Shown one piece after another: positions 9,870 through 21,600 of a DNA stretch of 64,000 nt (the stretch's first letter is position 1; the number at the start of each line of letters is the position of its first letter). Origin of the DNA: Pohlia nutans (Eukaryota > Streptophyta > Bryopsida > Bryales > Mniaceae); the NCBI GenBank assembly GCA_022496805.1, contig CM040088.1, positions 11,439,001 through 11,503,000 of the forward strand. The letters run 5' to 3'. The notes under the pieces are model-generated. The model was not told the DNA's origin and made no database searches. It saw nothing but the letters and a program-made list of their open reading frames with translations. The position numbers and the translations under genes are program-made.

Positions 9870-12800
9870 GAGTCATTGACTTGAGGAGCTAGATATATAT
9901 CACGTGTTCAAATCAGTCTGTGGAGTTCAACTTACTGTGCAAAACGAGGAGGGAGGAATTTCGTTTCATGGGTTACTTGTCTGGAATGTTGTTACAAGTA
10001 GGTCTCTGTTCCGCGCATTTTCTCTGTAGCAAAATCCAAGGGATATCACTGCCTACATTCGAATCAATGAACAAGCGGAATCGATTAATAATAGATGTGA
10101 CTATTTTCAAATAACATAAAATGCCACTACGATGTTGGTCGAAAAGAGACTGCTAAGTTGCTTCTGATTTACTGTGGCGTCTCAAATACTACTGTGGCCC
10201 TCGTGTTAAATTACCGAGCTAAAAAGAGATAATGCCGCCAGGGTGACGAATCATCTGAGCCAGCATTTTCATTTGCGTACACGACCTATAAATGCACTCC
10301 CAAACCGCGCCATGAATTCTTCTCCACAAGCATCCCACTTGCAAGCCAAGCTTCTTTCATTGATCGTGCACCTCATGAACTGGACTGCCAGGAGAAAACC
10401 CCTGCTTAAGTATGTTGAAAAGCAACTCCTTCAATAGCTAACCAAGTATCTTGAAATGATTTTCCTGAGTTTTTATGCCAAGATCTCATGAAATACGTGA
10501 AACTCAAGGTTGGCAAGTTGGCATCTGAAGAGCATCAATTCTTTCTTAACTGTGTCCTGAACGTAATGTTCAGGGAATTCTGCTAGAGACGCCGGCCGCC
10601 AGCCTTGCACGCTGAAATTCACACGAAGAATGTCCACATCGTTCTATATTTGAAGAGCCTTCAACTTAAAGAAGTTTTTTTTTCTTTTTTCTTTTCAAAT
10701 AAAGGGAACCATTTTTAGACACAAATAAAGGGAACCCCAATTTAAAGTTTTTCATCTTCACATAGCAGATGTGTCCTCTGAATCTTGGGTTGCATACAAC
10801 CCTCACAATTTTGTTAGTTAGGTTGGCCTTTTTTGCCCCGTGGCGGTTCCGCCGCGGTGGCTGTGTATTTTTACCTCCTTGCAATTGATTCTTTCAATTT
10901 GTGCCAAAAAAAAGAAGATGTGTCCTCTGAATAGTTAATTGGACCAATCGTAAGTTGAATGTACTAGCCACTTTCCATATGAAGTCGAGGCCATTATTTC
11001 TTGAGGCTTATTCAGCCCGTATTAGCTTTAAGGTTGGCCTCAAGTACTCAATATAACAAGAGGACATTATAATGGAGGACATTTCTCGCATGACTAATGA
11101 CGTTGGGACTAAAGTCAGAGAAGAAGAGACCAAAAAGAGTCGTTCAACTTTGCAAACAATCCAAGGGGACTTATTGCTGAAGAAAATGATTTTTAAAACC
11201 TAATTTATTTTTATTGAAATCTTAAAACGGCCCCGAGGCCACGAATTGACCTTTCATTTTTGGTGCACCCAATTCTTCAAGCTAGGGCCGTGTCAAACCT
11301 TTGTTGTTATTTATTAAAAATTTGGTTTCAAAATTTTGACCTCAAATCTCAATGTAAAGGGGTTGGGGTTGATTTTGAGATTTGGACCAATAAGAGATGG
11401 GGATTTGAGTCCTAAGATAAATCTAAATAAATTTAAATTTGAAAAAAAAAAAGCATAAAGATCATATCCTTTCAAACAAGAATTATGAATGATGAGTTAC
11501 ATTGATCTTCTTAATATTCTAACTTAAATAGGCATTAATTCCAATGATGATTGTAGGTCCGAGCTGGTTTAGAAAAATGGTATTGATGCCTATAGGTTTC
11601 ACTTGTAGATTTCCAACGAAGCGAGCCGGCAAGCCGCAAGTCGTTTCTGAGATAGGGTGTAACCTTTCTACAATGTAACCTAACCTTTCACATTCTTGGA
11701 TGGTCTTCCTATGATTGTTTCATTTCGTTCTTAAAAACCCATTATTTGAAGTAACCTAACATTTCACATCTTTTCAATATCATAGCCTTTCATGTGCACA
11801 TAGAAGCAAAGCACTAATTATAAAAGTGGTAATTCATGTTTATAATTATGATTTTGAATTATTTTTTAATAGTCATTAACACCATGTATACAATTGATAT
11901 TTTGTCACTGATAGTGCGGAGAGAATAGAGCCCTAGTTTTACACATAATTCTATAACAAACATGGACAAAAGAAATATCTCAAACAAATATGTAAGTGAG
12001 CTCTATCATTTAATGCAAACCCTCCCTTTTTAAACAATACCTTAGTCTAATGATATAATTTAACTCCCCTTTTCCTAAAACCAACAGCCTTCCTAAAACA
12101 CACAATTTCACTCTCCCTTTCGAAACGACACCCATTCCAAAACCAACAATTTTACTCTTTTGAAACGACACCCTTCTTGAATGACACACAATTTTTCTTT
12201 TCAAAATGAAATTGAAGTAACATGATGTTCTTCTACTAGGGACCTCCAAAGGTTGATGTATAGTCCATCTTCCTGGCTGAAATCAAATCATCTCAGCTTT
12301 TGTAAATAAATAATTCCCACTGGTTTAATATTCCAAAAAATTTCGAACAGTTCAATTTCTGTCTGTAACTCTCATTCCATTATTTGAGCTTGAATGACAA
12401 AAAGTCAACGAAATGGGTCATGCTATTATTTTTAATCAACATTCGTCAACCACCATGGAATGTCCAGTCAAAACTCCACTTTTTGCAGAAAAAAATGAGA
12501 ATTGCACTCCGAATGAGAAACACAGATTCTTCTCGGCTTGATAAGAATTTGAGTTTCCCATTCAAATTGTTCGTCTCTTTCGGCACAAAACATGCACATC
12601 GTGGATGCTTGCTGGGCAAACCCAATTTCAACCTTGAAGATGAGTTTTCCTCTCTATTAATCCAACTAAGAAAATGAAGTTTATCAAGCCATGTTCTTAC
12701 TTCACTTTTCAAATTTGATTTCTTTCCAAATTTTGAGTATTTAATTGAATTTCTGAGCTCCCCGGATCAAGGTCTAAATTAAACTATGCTACGAATATAA

Positions 12801-14600
12801 CGTGTTCATGTAGCAGATTTTCTAACTTAGAATTAAGTTTTATAGTAGGATATGATCCATCATTCCGACTTTTTTCAAAAATAAAATAAAATTTGAAGAA
12901 TATATGTACTTAATACGGTTTCATTTAGGATTTTGACCTGAAAAATGGGATAATAATTCCATTCTCTATCAAACAGATCTTTTTTTTTAGAATTAATAGA
13001 AGACATATTATTTCATTCACAAAATGATATTATGATGGCAAAATTACACATGTAAGTGTAATTCGACTTTTCTACAATGGGTTAGATGTCGAAGTGTTTG
13101 AGGACTACAAAATAGTGTGCATTGTTATTTTTTTTAGGGATTATGCCATAATGATCATGTACAACATCAAAATCCCTATTTATATAATCATTTTCAAAAT
13201 ATTATTCCATTTGGATTGTGTAATAAGGTGAATACATCTATAAATTTCATTTTATTTTGAAGAAACATCACAATTTCACCCCCTGAAAATTGTCAAATTT
13301 TCAATATGATATTTTCTTATCTCTTCGTGAAGTTGTTTTTTGCAAAAAGAATCACCAAAAATAGTTAATCCTAATACTTAAGCATCCACGAGGTGAATGA
13401 TGAATGTTGTAGAGAGTTTTAGAATAAATATTATAAATTATTTGAAATTTATTTATTATTTTATTATGACTTCTTAAAGTCAAAATCACCACCTTTAGTT
13501 CAAACACTTAGGAGTTAATTAATTTCTAAAATAGCTGGCATCTAGAGACTGGATAGTGAATATTTTTGAGAGCTTACCAATGAAGTTGTATGAATTGAAT
13601 GAAGTTCACGCAAGTCTGCTAAAAAATATAATTTTTTAAACTCTTCAATGATGTGCCTAGCTTAGTCACTTTACGCATCGACCATAATTTATGCAAAGCT
13701 CTACATCAATACATAGATGGGAAAAGGTAAAAATAATATTGCATAAATGAACATTTTCTGTTCAAATCTTGTGAAGCCAAAATCTCTCAGTAGTCTCAGG
13801 GATATAACATTCTTTACCAACCCATTGTTCACCCTTGGGAATCAACATCGCAAGCCATAATCATAGCACAAATTGTAATCTTTTGGAGAATCAAAACCAT
13901 CTTTAACTAAAGATGGCTTGGAAGCTCAACAAACTTCTGTTTTTTTAGTAGTTTCTACATCATCAATTCCCAGTTCAGATGCTAATTCTCTGCACAAGCA
14001 TAAGGGTATGCTGCAGTACTAGCTAAAGAATGTTAAACTGATGTGCAAATTCTTTTATCTACAACGAAATGGATGTGCAGGAGAGACTGCTTGCGTGTTG
14101 AAGAATCTACATTAAAAAGGTAGCGATCCACGTGGCAAAACCTCAGTCAAAACTCTAACCTTTTTTGCCAGGATAGAATCTTTTCCACCTCCAAACCCAA
14201 TGATTCCAAAATTATGGTTTTTATGGCTTACCAATTCAACATCCACATCAACACATGGTCAGCACTAGAACTCCCTGTTCAGTTGTTCTGCTAAGTCACA
14301 GGTACTAACCACGTAATTTGATAAGCCCTTTGAAATTGTCGTAGAATCGCTTTAGACTGTAAGTTTTATTTTATTTCTGTTTTTCTCTTTTGGTTAATTG
14401 AAAGCCTTTCGAGGTACCGTAGGTGGAGGGCGGTGGAGGGCAGGGTCGGAAGAGAATATTTCTAGGAATCAATGTCAAATTTTTTCCAGAAAATTTATTG
14501 TAGTGGCACTGAAAAAGAGAATCTCGAAAATTATTCTCAAATATTTCATCTATGGAACCTTGTTTTCAATACATGAATATATATAGAGAGGGGCACAGAT
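9870..14600. other. long AT-rich spacer, no gene seen
   Basis: No reading frame resembles a protein and no RNA gene was recognised. Decayed copies of the TCA-duplication MITE family occur around 10640-10670 (TTTGAAGAGCCTTCAACTTA) and 10925-11010 (TTGGACCAATCGTAAGTTG). The remainder is low-complexity AT-rich sequence, possibly old transposon debris. Confidence 0.5.
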
Positions 14601-14870
14601 GTGCCGCCCTTCACCTACGGTAATGTGATTACAGTTGTGTGGGGGAAGCGGTGTCTGAACAGTTTGACAGCCTGCCCAACTCGATCTGGTCCACTCCTAA
14701 ACTGCCGTCACAAGCACCTCCTTAGAAAACGTGATTACTAAGTCATCGATCACTGTCTGCACCCAAAGTCTGAATCCTGAAGCATCCGAGTCCGCAGTCC
14801 GCTACACATTGCCGACATTCAGCTCGCATATTCCAAATGAATGCAGTACTGCTAGCTAACTTGAATGCAA

Positions 14871-14880
14871 TATATACATA
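14871..14880 (+). promoter_or_regulatory. TATA box of the plus-strand patatin-like gene
   Basis: TATATACATA lies 213 bp upstream of the proposed ATG at 15093 and is followed at ~30 bp by a CT-rich stretch suited to transcription start (near 14905). No other TATA-like site of similar quality lies closer. Confidence 0.5.
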
Positions 14881-14984
14881 CCCTGCCTTCCAAACTCACA
14901 TCTCATTTTCATTTCCATTAGAGTTTCCTTTCCTTTCCTAGCTTGAAGTTCACCGAAACTAGACTCTAAGATTGAGTTCTCGAG

Positions 14985-15160
14985 TTCTAGATTCAGCGAA
15001 GAACTGCAAATCGATAAGATCAAAACAAGTTCTGAAGTTCTAGATTAAGGAAAGAGTTCCAAGTCGATCAGACTAGCGAGTTCTAGAGTTTGATGTTCAG
15101 AGTTCTAAATTCATTGAAGAAGGGTAAATCGATAATAAAACCAAGTTCAAGAGTTCAAGC
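14985..15160 (+). repeat. three ~65-bp tandem units spanning leader and start codon
   Basis: Units begin GTTCTAGATTCA (about 14985), GTTCTAGATTAA (about 15038) and GTTCTAAATTCA (15103), each followed by a (A/G)AATCGAT or AAGTCGAT motif and an AAG/GAG-containing tail. The third unit encodes the first residues of the predicted protein, so the N-terminus of the first patatin-like gene appears to derive from the repeat. Confidence 0.6.
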
Positions 15161-17373
15161 TAGTGAGCGTTCGAGATCGATGGCGTCTTCGTCACCTACA
15201 AGCCCGAGGGGCAACGCCGGAAAGCGGATCACCATTTTGTGCATAGACGGAGGGGGAGTGCGAGGCGTGATCCCATCCACAATACTGGAGTTTCTGGAAT
15301 CCGAGCTTCAGAAACTAGACGGGCCGGAAGTCGCGGTAGCCGATTACTTCGACGTGATCGCCGGAACCAGCACCGGCGGTCTGCTGACGGCGATGCTCAC
15401 AGCTCCTGACGCCAACAACCGGCCGAAATTCAGCGCCAAGCAAGCCACGATGACGTACATCAACGAAGCAACCACAATCTTCCCACCGCTGCGAAGCCCT
15501 GGGTTCCTCCCGGGCCTCCGCAGCTTCTTGCGCTTGCTGGGCGGGCCGCGGTACAGCGGCAACGGGCTGATCCAAACCGTGGAGCGTCTGGTGGGGCAAA
15601 CGCGCCTTCACGAGACCGTCACGAACGTCGTTATCCCGTCGTTCGACATTGCCTGTCAGCAGGTGAGTTTTGTTATGCTAGATTGTTTTCCTTCCTTTTC
15701 GCTAGTAGAAATCTTGTCAAAATGTCCTTAACAACATGTCCATAATGACTCAGAGTGTGTAAACTGTGTTACCTTTTAGTCATTATGCACATGTTGTTAC
15801 AGATATTTAATCATGAAAGACCTGACACCTGACATATTAGACAAGATTTATACTAGTGTTTCTTATACTCGATCGACTTCTGCAAAACCAGCAATTGAAT
15901 CTCCCTTTAATCCTAGCGTTGCACTGCGCAGCCCGTGTTTTTCAGCAGCGCGCAGGCGAAGAAAGACCCGCTGGCGAATCCGTTGCTGGGCGAAGTGTGC
16001 CGGGGGACTTCGGCCGCGCCCACGTACCTCCCTGCAGTCACGTTTGAGACTATCAACTTGTCGATGGTGGCGTGGTGTGCAACAATCCCACCGCTGTGGC
16101 CATTACTCAAGCTGTGAAGGAGCTCACCATCGGCGACGGGGAGATGTCTGACCGCGTCGACTGGACTGGCACGTATCGTGATCTCCTGGTTCTATCTCTC
16201 GGCACTGGCGAAAAGCCCGTCAGCTACGATGCCGAGAAGGTAACACACTTACACACTCTCAAGTTCTCATTTTACTCACACTCTTTACAGATCAAATGGC
16301 GCATTAATAGATATCAATTGTGTATACATGTGATTGAAGAATCTCCACTTGTCGTGTTATGAACTGATATACATTGGTGTGACATAAAAGAAGTCAGTGT
16401 GCACTCATAACTCTTTTATATCACATCTTCCGAACATGAGTTCGGAACAAGCGTCCAATCACATGTGTATTGGAATGTGATATTGGAGAGTATGATAATA
16501 ACAAGTTCAGAGTGTGTATTCATGAACTTTTTGAAGCTTATATTGTACTTAATATCAGTATTTTCTTGTGTCTACTAGATTTATAAGAGATTCACTTTCA
16601 GCACTAATAATAATATGTCAATATGTAGAGTTTCACATAAACCGTTTACAACTTAATATTATCATGGTGGCCTAGTTGGCAGCACTTCCCCTAACAGACT
16701 CTCTAACAGACTCTGTTAGTGCTCATTATGTGATTCAACTACCATGCATACAGTGAAAATACATAATAAGTAGAGCAGTTAAAAATTGGCAGTAATTGTC
16801 AAATGAGATGCAGACGTGGTTCTTAAAAAACTAGGTTCAAGTTTTGTTGATAGCTGCACAATTCTTTGCCATTTTAAAATTCTGAAAGTTGCAAAAAATT
16901 ATTTATTGCTTTAGGTCGCCAAGTGGAACGTGCTGGGGTGGCTGCGTAACGCCGATGGTTCCGTTCCGTTGATCGAGATCTTCTCCAACGGAAGTGCAGA
17001 CATGACGGATTACAACTGCTCCGTGATTTTCGACAGCCACGATTCATTGCAAAACTACCTTCGGATCCAGACGGACACACTGGCCGGGGAGCTGAGCTCG
17101 TTGGATAACTCGTCGAAGACGAACATGGAGCAGCTGGTGGCGGTGGCGAACGATCTGTTGAAGAAGCCAGCGACCACAAGGGACTTGAGTTCCGGGAAGC
17201 TGGTGCCGACCACGGACTTGGGCAGTAATGCGGAGGCGTTGGTGAGGTTTGCTAGCTGGTTGTCCAAGGAAATGCGGGGCCGGAAACCGCCCAAGGACCC
17301 TGAGACTATTCCGGTCCAAGCGCCCAGCCCTCCGATTGCGCCTGCAACTTCTCCGATTGCGCCTGCAACTTGA
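15093..17373 (+). CDS. patatin-like phospholipase (class II pPLA type), apparent frameshift
   Basis: Lipid acyl hydrolase of the patatin family, expected to release free fatty acids from membrane lipids. Exons: 15093-15662, 15932-16239 and 16915-17373, all with GT-AG borders; about 445 residues if the frame is continuous. The oxyanion motif DGGGVRG lies at residues 52-58 and GTSTGG, with nucleophile Ser93, at 91-96. Exon 2 encodes PVFFSSAQAKKDP and TSAAPTYLP. Between 16060 and 16061 one base appears to be missing: the frame before it reads TINL, the frame after it reads DGGVVCNNP, which carries the catalytic Asp. As read, translation would stop at 16117. This may be a recent null allele or an assembly error, as the rest is intact. 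Exon 3 ends in a Pro-rich tail with a doubled IAPATSP. An alternative start is at 15180. The neighbouring paralogue is convergent. Confidence 0.8.
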
Positions 17374-18633
17374 ACGCCGTTCCTACCAAGCTTGGTGTCG
17401 TCTGTACATAACTTATGGTTTTATTGATTTAGGAATTGGATTTTGATTGTTGGCTGAGTGGCCTTTTCTGTACAAATTGATTCTTTGAACGTGGAAATTC
17501 AAACTTTTTGCTCGGCCTCGATTCTACCGACACTTCTCACTACATTGGACTATTCTATAAATTACAATGGTCTTTGAAACTAGTGTCAACGCGCAAAATG
17601 TTCCTATCAGATCATCCCTTCTCGGACAGAATGCCCCGCCACCAGTATGGAATTTAACCCTCCTCCCGTGTGGATAGAAGATGACAGGCTCAAAATAAAA
17701 TAAAATAAAGTAAGTGCTGTTAAATAGAATGAAAAATGTATCTATTGGATACATAAAGAATCTCATGGTGTAAGAGTGTAAGACCAGATTTCCACGGCAG
17801 TTGAAATGTATTGTTGTTAATCTAATTAAAAATCAATTTAAGGTGGTTTGGAACATTTGCTGAAAAAAAAGGGTTGAGTACATGGAATGCGTTCACGCAT
17901 GTGAGGTCCCTGGATTGAATCCACAAGACAATTGATGAGACTTTGTAAGGTATGTTCACCTATAATCGTCACTGATAGCAACTGATCATATTTACTATTA
18001 TTAGTAGTTACCAGTTATTTTAAGAGTCTTATTGGCAAGTCTTATTGGCAAGTGAAAGAGGATTCTAACACACTTTAGAATGCATTATATGGATATTGTA
18101 TGAATAAGTTATGAATATTCAAAGTATTGCCTTTAGTCCTCGCCAGCTGGCTCATGGGTCTGCTCGGTTCTGCAGTGGTGTTTTCTTTCGTCCTTCCAGT
18201 GGAATAAAGTGCCATAATTTGTTTCAAAAAAGAGTATTGCCTATAGGTTTAACCAAAATTGATCCTAAACTGAATTATGTTTTGATTGTGTAATCAATAT
18301 CTAGGTTTTAGTGTTGTTCTTGGGTTCAAATGCAGGGGTCATAATTTGAGATAAGGTCTATTATAGGTCGAAAACAGCATTGTGACATCTTAAAAGACAA
18401 CTCCCCAATTGCACACCAAAAAAATAACTACCATCATATAAAAGAGGACGATCCAGCCAATTGCATCACCTCACGCAGGTGCAGTTGGCAATGAGCGACG
18501 AATCAACTCAGTTCTTGTTTATACCGGAGACAAATTATCTGTGTACATTTGAAGCTCCTGTGCACTAGCTAGAACTAAACATCCTACAAATAAATAAATT
18601 ACCATTACAGTAGTCTACAGCTTGACTTTTTCT
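17374..18633. other. intergenic region between convergent patatin genes
   Basis: About 1.26 kb between the two stop codons, holding both 3' regions. A tRNA-like stretch at 17877-17935 (ATGAGGTCCC...GGATTGAATCC-like B box) could be a SINE relic. No coding sequence was seen. Confidence 0.45.
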
Positions 18634-21600
18634 CTACGAGAAGATATTGAAATAATCTTGGTACTGCGTGGTTCCAGCAGGTTGAGAGCTCATCAGAGTG
18701 GTGGACTGCGACGTCGGATACGACATCTGATAAGCATTCTCATAAAACATGTAGCCTGAGCTTTGGTCTGAGTCACAGTAATTATCAGATGAAAAAATGG
18801 AAGACCGGCCAGAGCTGGACTCCGGATCTCCCCGCCAGGATTGGGAGTAAACGGGATCCACGAAGGAGGAGCTGGAGTGAGAAGTCGTCTGGAAGGGATT
18901 ATTGTCGAAGAATTGCTGCTGGGACGGGTAGTAAGGGAATGTGACATATGCACGTTCTTGAAGCTCTGTGGCAGCAGCCTGGCTCTCCACCACTTGCTCC
19001 ACGGCAGTTTTCGTTGCTTGCGGTGCTGCAGCTTTGGCAGGCTCCACTGCCTTTCCGGCTTTGGACTCCGGCGGTGTTGGTTCCGCGGCTGTCGGCGCTG
19101 GCAGTAACGTCGGAGGCTGCTTTACGGGAGGAGCCTTCTTCGCTGCAACGCGACCCTTTCGTTCTTGTGACAGAAATTGTGCAAACCTGAGTGTCATAGC
19201 CAGCAATCAACCTGAGTTCTGAATACCATCCTGACTCATCATTACACAAACTTGCAGTTGACTTATTATAGTCCTTCCTTTGTCATTGAAACTTGAATGA
19301 AGAAACCTCGATGAATCTTAAAGAAAGGGAAAGGACTTTGCAACGCCGGTCACACAGGGAGAGATAAAGACATTCCCACATGGGATTTCATACGGGAAGT
19401 GGGACAAAATTTCCACAATTGTAACTTTCCTGGGATGATTGTAGTGTATTATTATCTGGGAAAGTTACAATTGTGGCGAATTTGTCTGCGTTTCCCATAT
19501 GGGAATCTTGTTTTTATCTTCCTGTGTCAGGGTGTTGTGAATATGCTACGGGGCGTGTATTGGTTGAGTACATAGCGAATGAGGTTGTCCCTAGAAAAGC
19601 AGAGGTTGTTGTGACATTAGAGAAAGTTTGAACCCTCAACTAGGCCCCCAGAGGATGGGCACAAGGGGTCTCACAGATTTTGCTTTTTTAACTACATGGC
19701 CTTTTTTTAATATCTCCGTCCAGAGGAGGTTGCATGTACTCGTCCTTCACGAAATTCTAAAATAATATCATTCTAACCACTTGGTGCCATTTGTTTACTT
19801 CACAAAATTTTAGAATGATATTGTTCTAACCATCTGGTGTCACTTGTGGTTGGATGCTACTGTCCTTCACGAAATTTACACAAGTTGACTCCCAAAGTTT
19901 GTTAGGAAGCCTACACAAGCTGACTCCCCAGACTCAATATTCAGCTTCACTTGTAACATGGTAGGGGCCTTGTTAAGGGTTTGAACAGATTTTCTCTAAT
20001 GAATTGGTATCATAATAATGTCATGGTAACTTACCTTTTGAGGGCTTCTCGATTGGTTTCGCCGTTCTCAATGGGCTTAAGCTCTCCGGTCTCGATGTCT
20101 CGTTCTGCAACTTGCTCATCTAGCAGTTGCTGGCCCACCTGCACCAGCTTTTCTAGATTCGCGGGTGACGAGTCGTCCAGCGACACCGCCGACCCTTTCA
20201 GACTATCTGTCTGCATATCAAGAATTCACACAACAAGAATTTTTTATGCAATCGATGAAATGCAAGCGCATAGACATACCTTACTTTACCTTACCTTCGA
20301 AGTCAAAGTACAGAGCTAAATTCCGACGTAACCTAAAAATTTTGATTGTTCCAATCTTTAAGCAGTTTTAGAATCAGTGGCTGAAAATCTTGTATGATCT
20401 CCGAGATATTCTGCAACTTAGGTACGAAGGATCAATTGTAAGTTGAAAATGTCGTTCAAATGCATTGACGTCAAGAACACAATTGCCGTGACCTAGTCCA
20501 GAAAGATCGAATTTGTGTGCATGTATGTGAGGGGTGGTGGAGTGGAGCAGCATAGTTACCGTGATTCGTAAGTAGTTTTTGGAGGAGTCTTGGGATTCGA
20601 AGATGATGTTGAGGTTGTAATCGACCATGTCGGAGCTGGCATTGAACACCATGTCAATCAGCGGCGTCTCGCCGTCATGCACCATCCAGTTGATGGCTCC
20701 CCATTTCGCCACCTCGTCGGTGCTGAAGCTTTGCACTTGGTTCCCCGTCCCCAGCGACAGCACCAGTAGATCGTCGTAGCCCTACATATCACCGGACCAA
20801 CTCCCATTCCATAATTACTTACATAATTTTTATTCCAACAAAACCTAAATTATCATACAGTAACTATCAGTGCTTGTATGTACTGTACAGTACAGCAACC
20901 GAACTAATGTCCAAAGATGTTTAAGCTTTTAACTTCACATATTTTCAAAACACATTAGATAGTCAGCCCGAGGGAGATGATGTGACATTTAATGGTTTAA
21001 TTTGGATACAACAAACTTGCACTTTGTTGTCCTGAAGTTGTTGCACACTAGAGTCACTAGCAACACCCAAATTGTACCTCATAATCCTCAAACAGTAAGA
21101 GGAAGGTTATGGAGTGGCAAAATTTAAACACGATTTTGAAAATTCTATCCAGAGAGTTTGAATTCATTTTCATTACAGTGCTTTCATTATTCAATGTAGC
21201 AAGAAACCTAACTGTTGTTGTCCAAAGAGTGTAGATGTTTTAAGTTTTTGATTTGAATGCAACAAACTTGCACTTTGTTGTCCTCAGAAAGTTATTGCAC
21301 CAGAACCACCAAATTTGTCTCACTCTACGTCAAATTCCTAAAAACAATAAGAGCCTGAAGGTTATGGAGTGGCAACATCTCACTCTACCTCAAAATCCTA
21401 AAACAAGAAGAGCCTGAAGGTTATGGAGTGGCAAGAAAGGTTTGAAAATTCTATCCAAAACTAAGAGTTAGAATTCATTTTAATTGTGCTTTAATTTAGC
21501 AAATTGTACACTCTGACAACCCCTACTGTGTCCATAGAGACGTACCTCGTAGTCAACTCGGTCTGAGCACATTCCTCCACTTCTCACTTCTTTAATGGCT

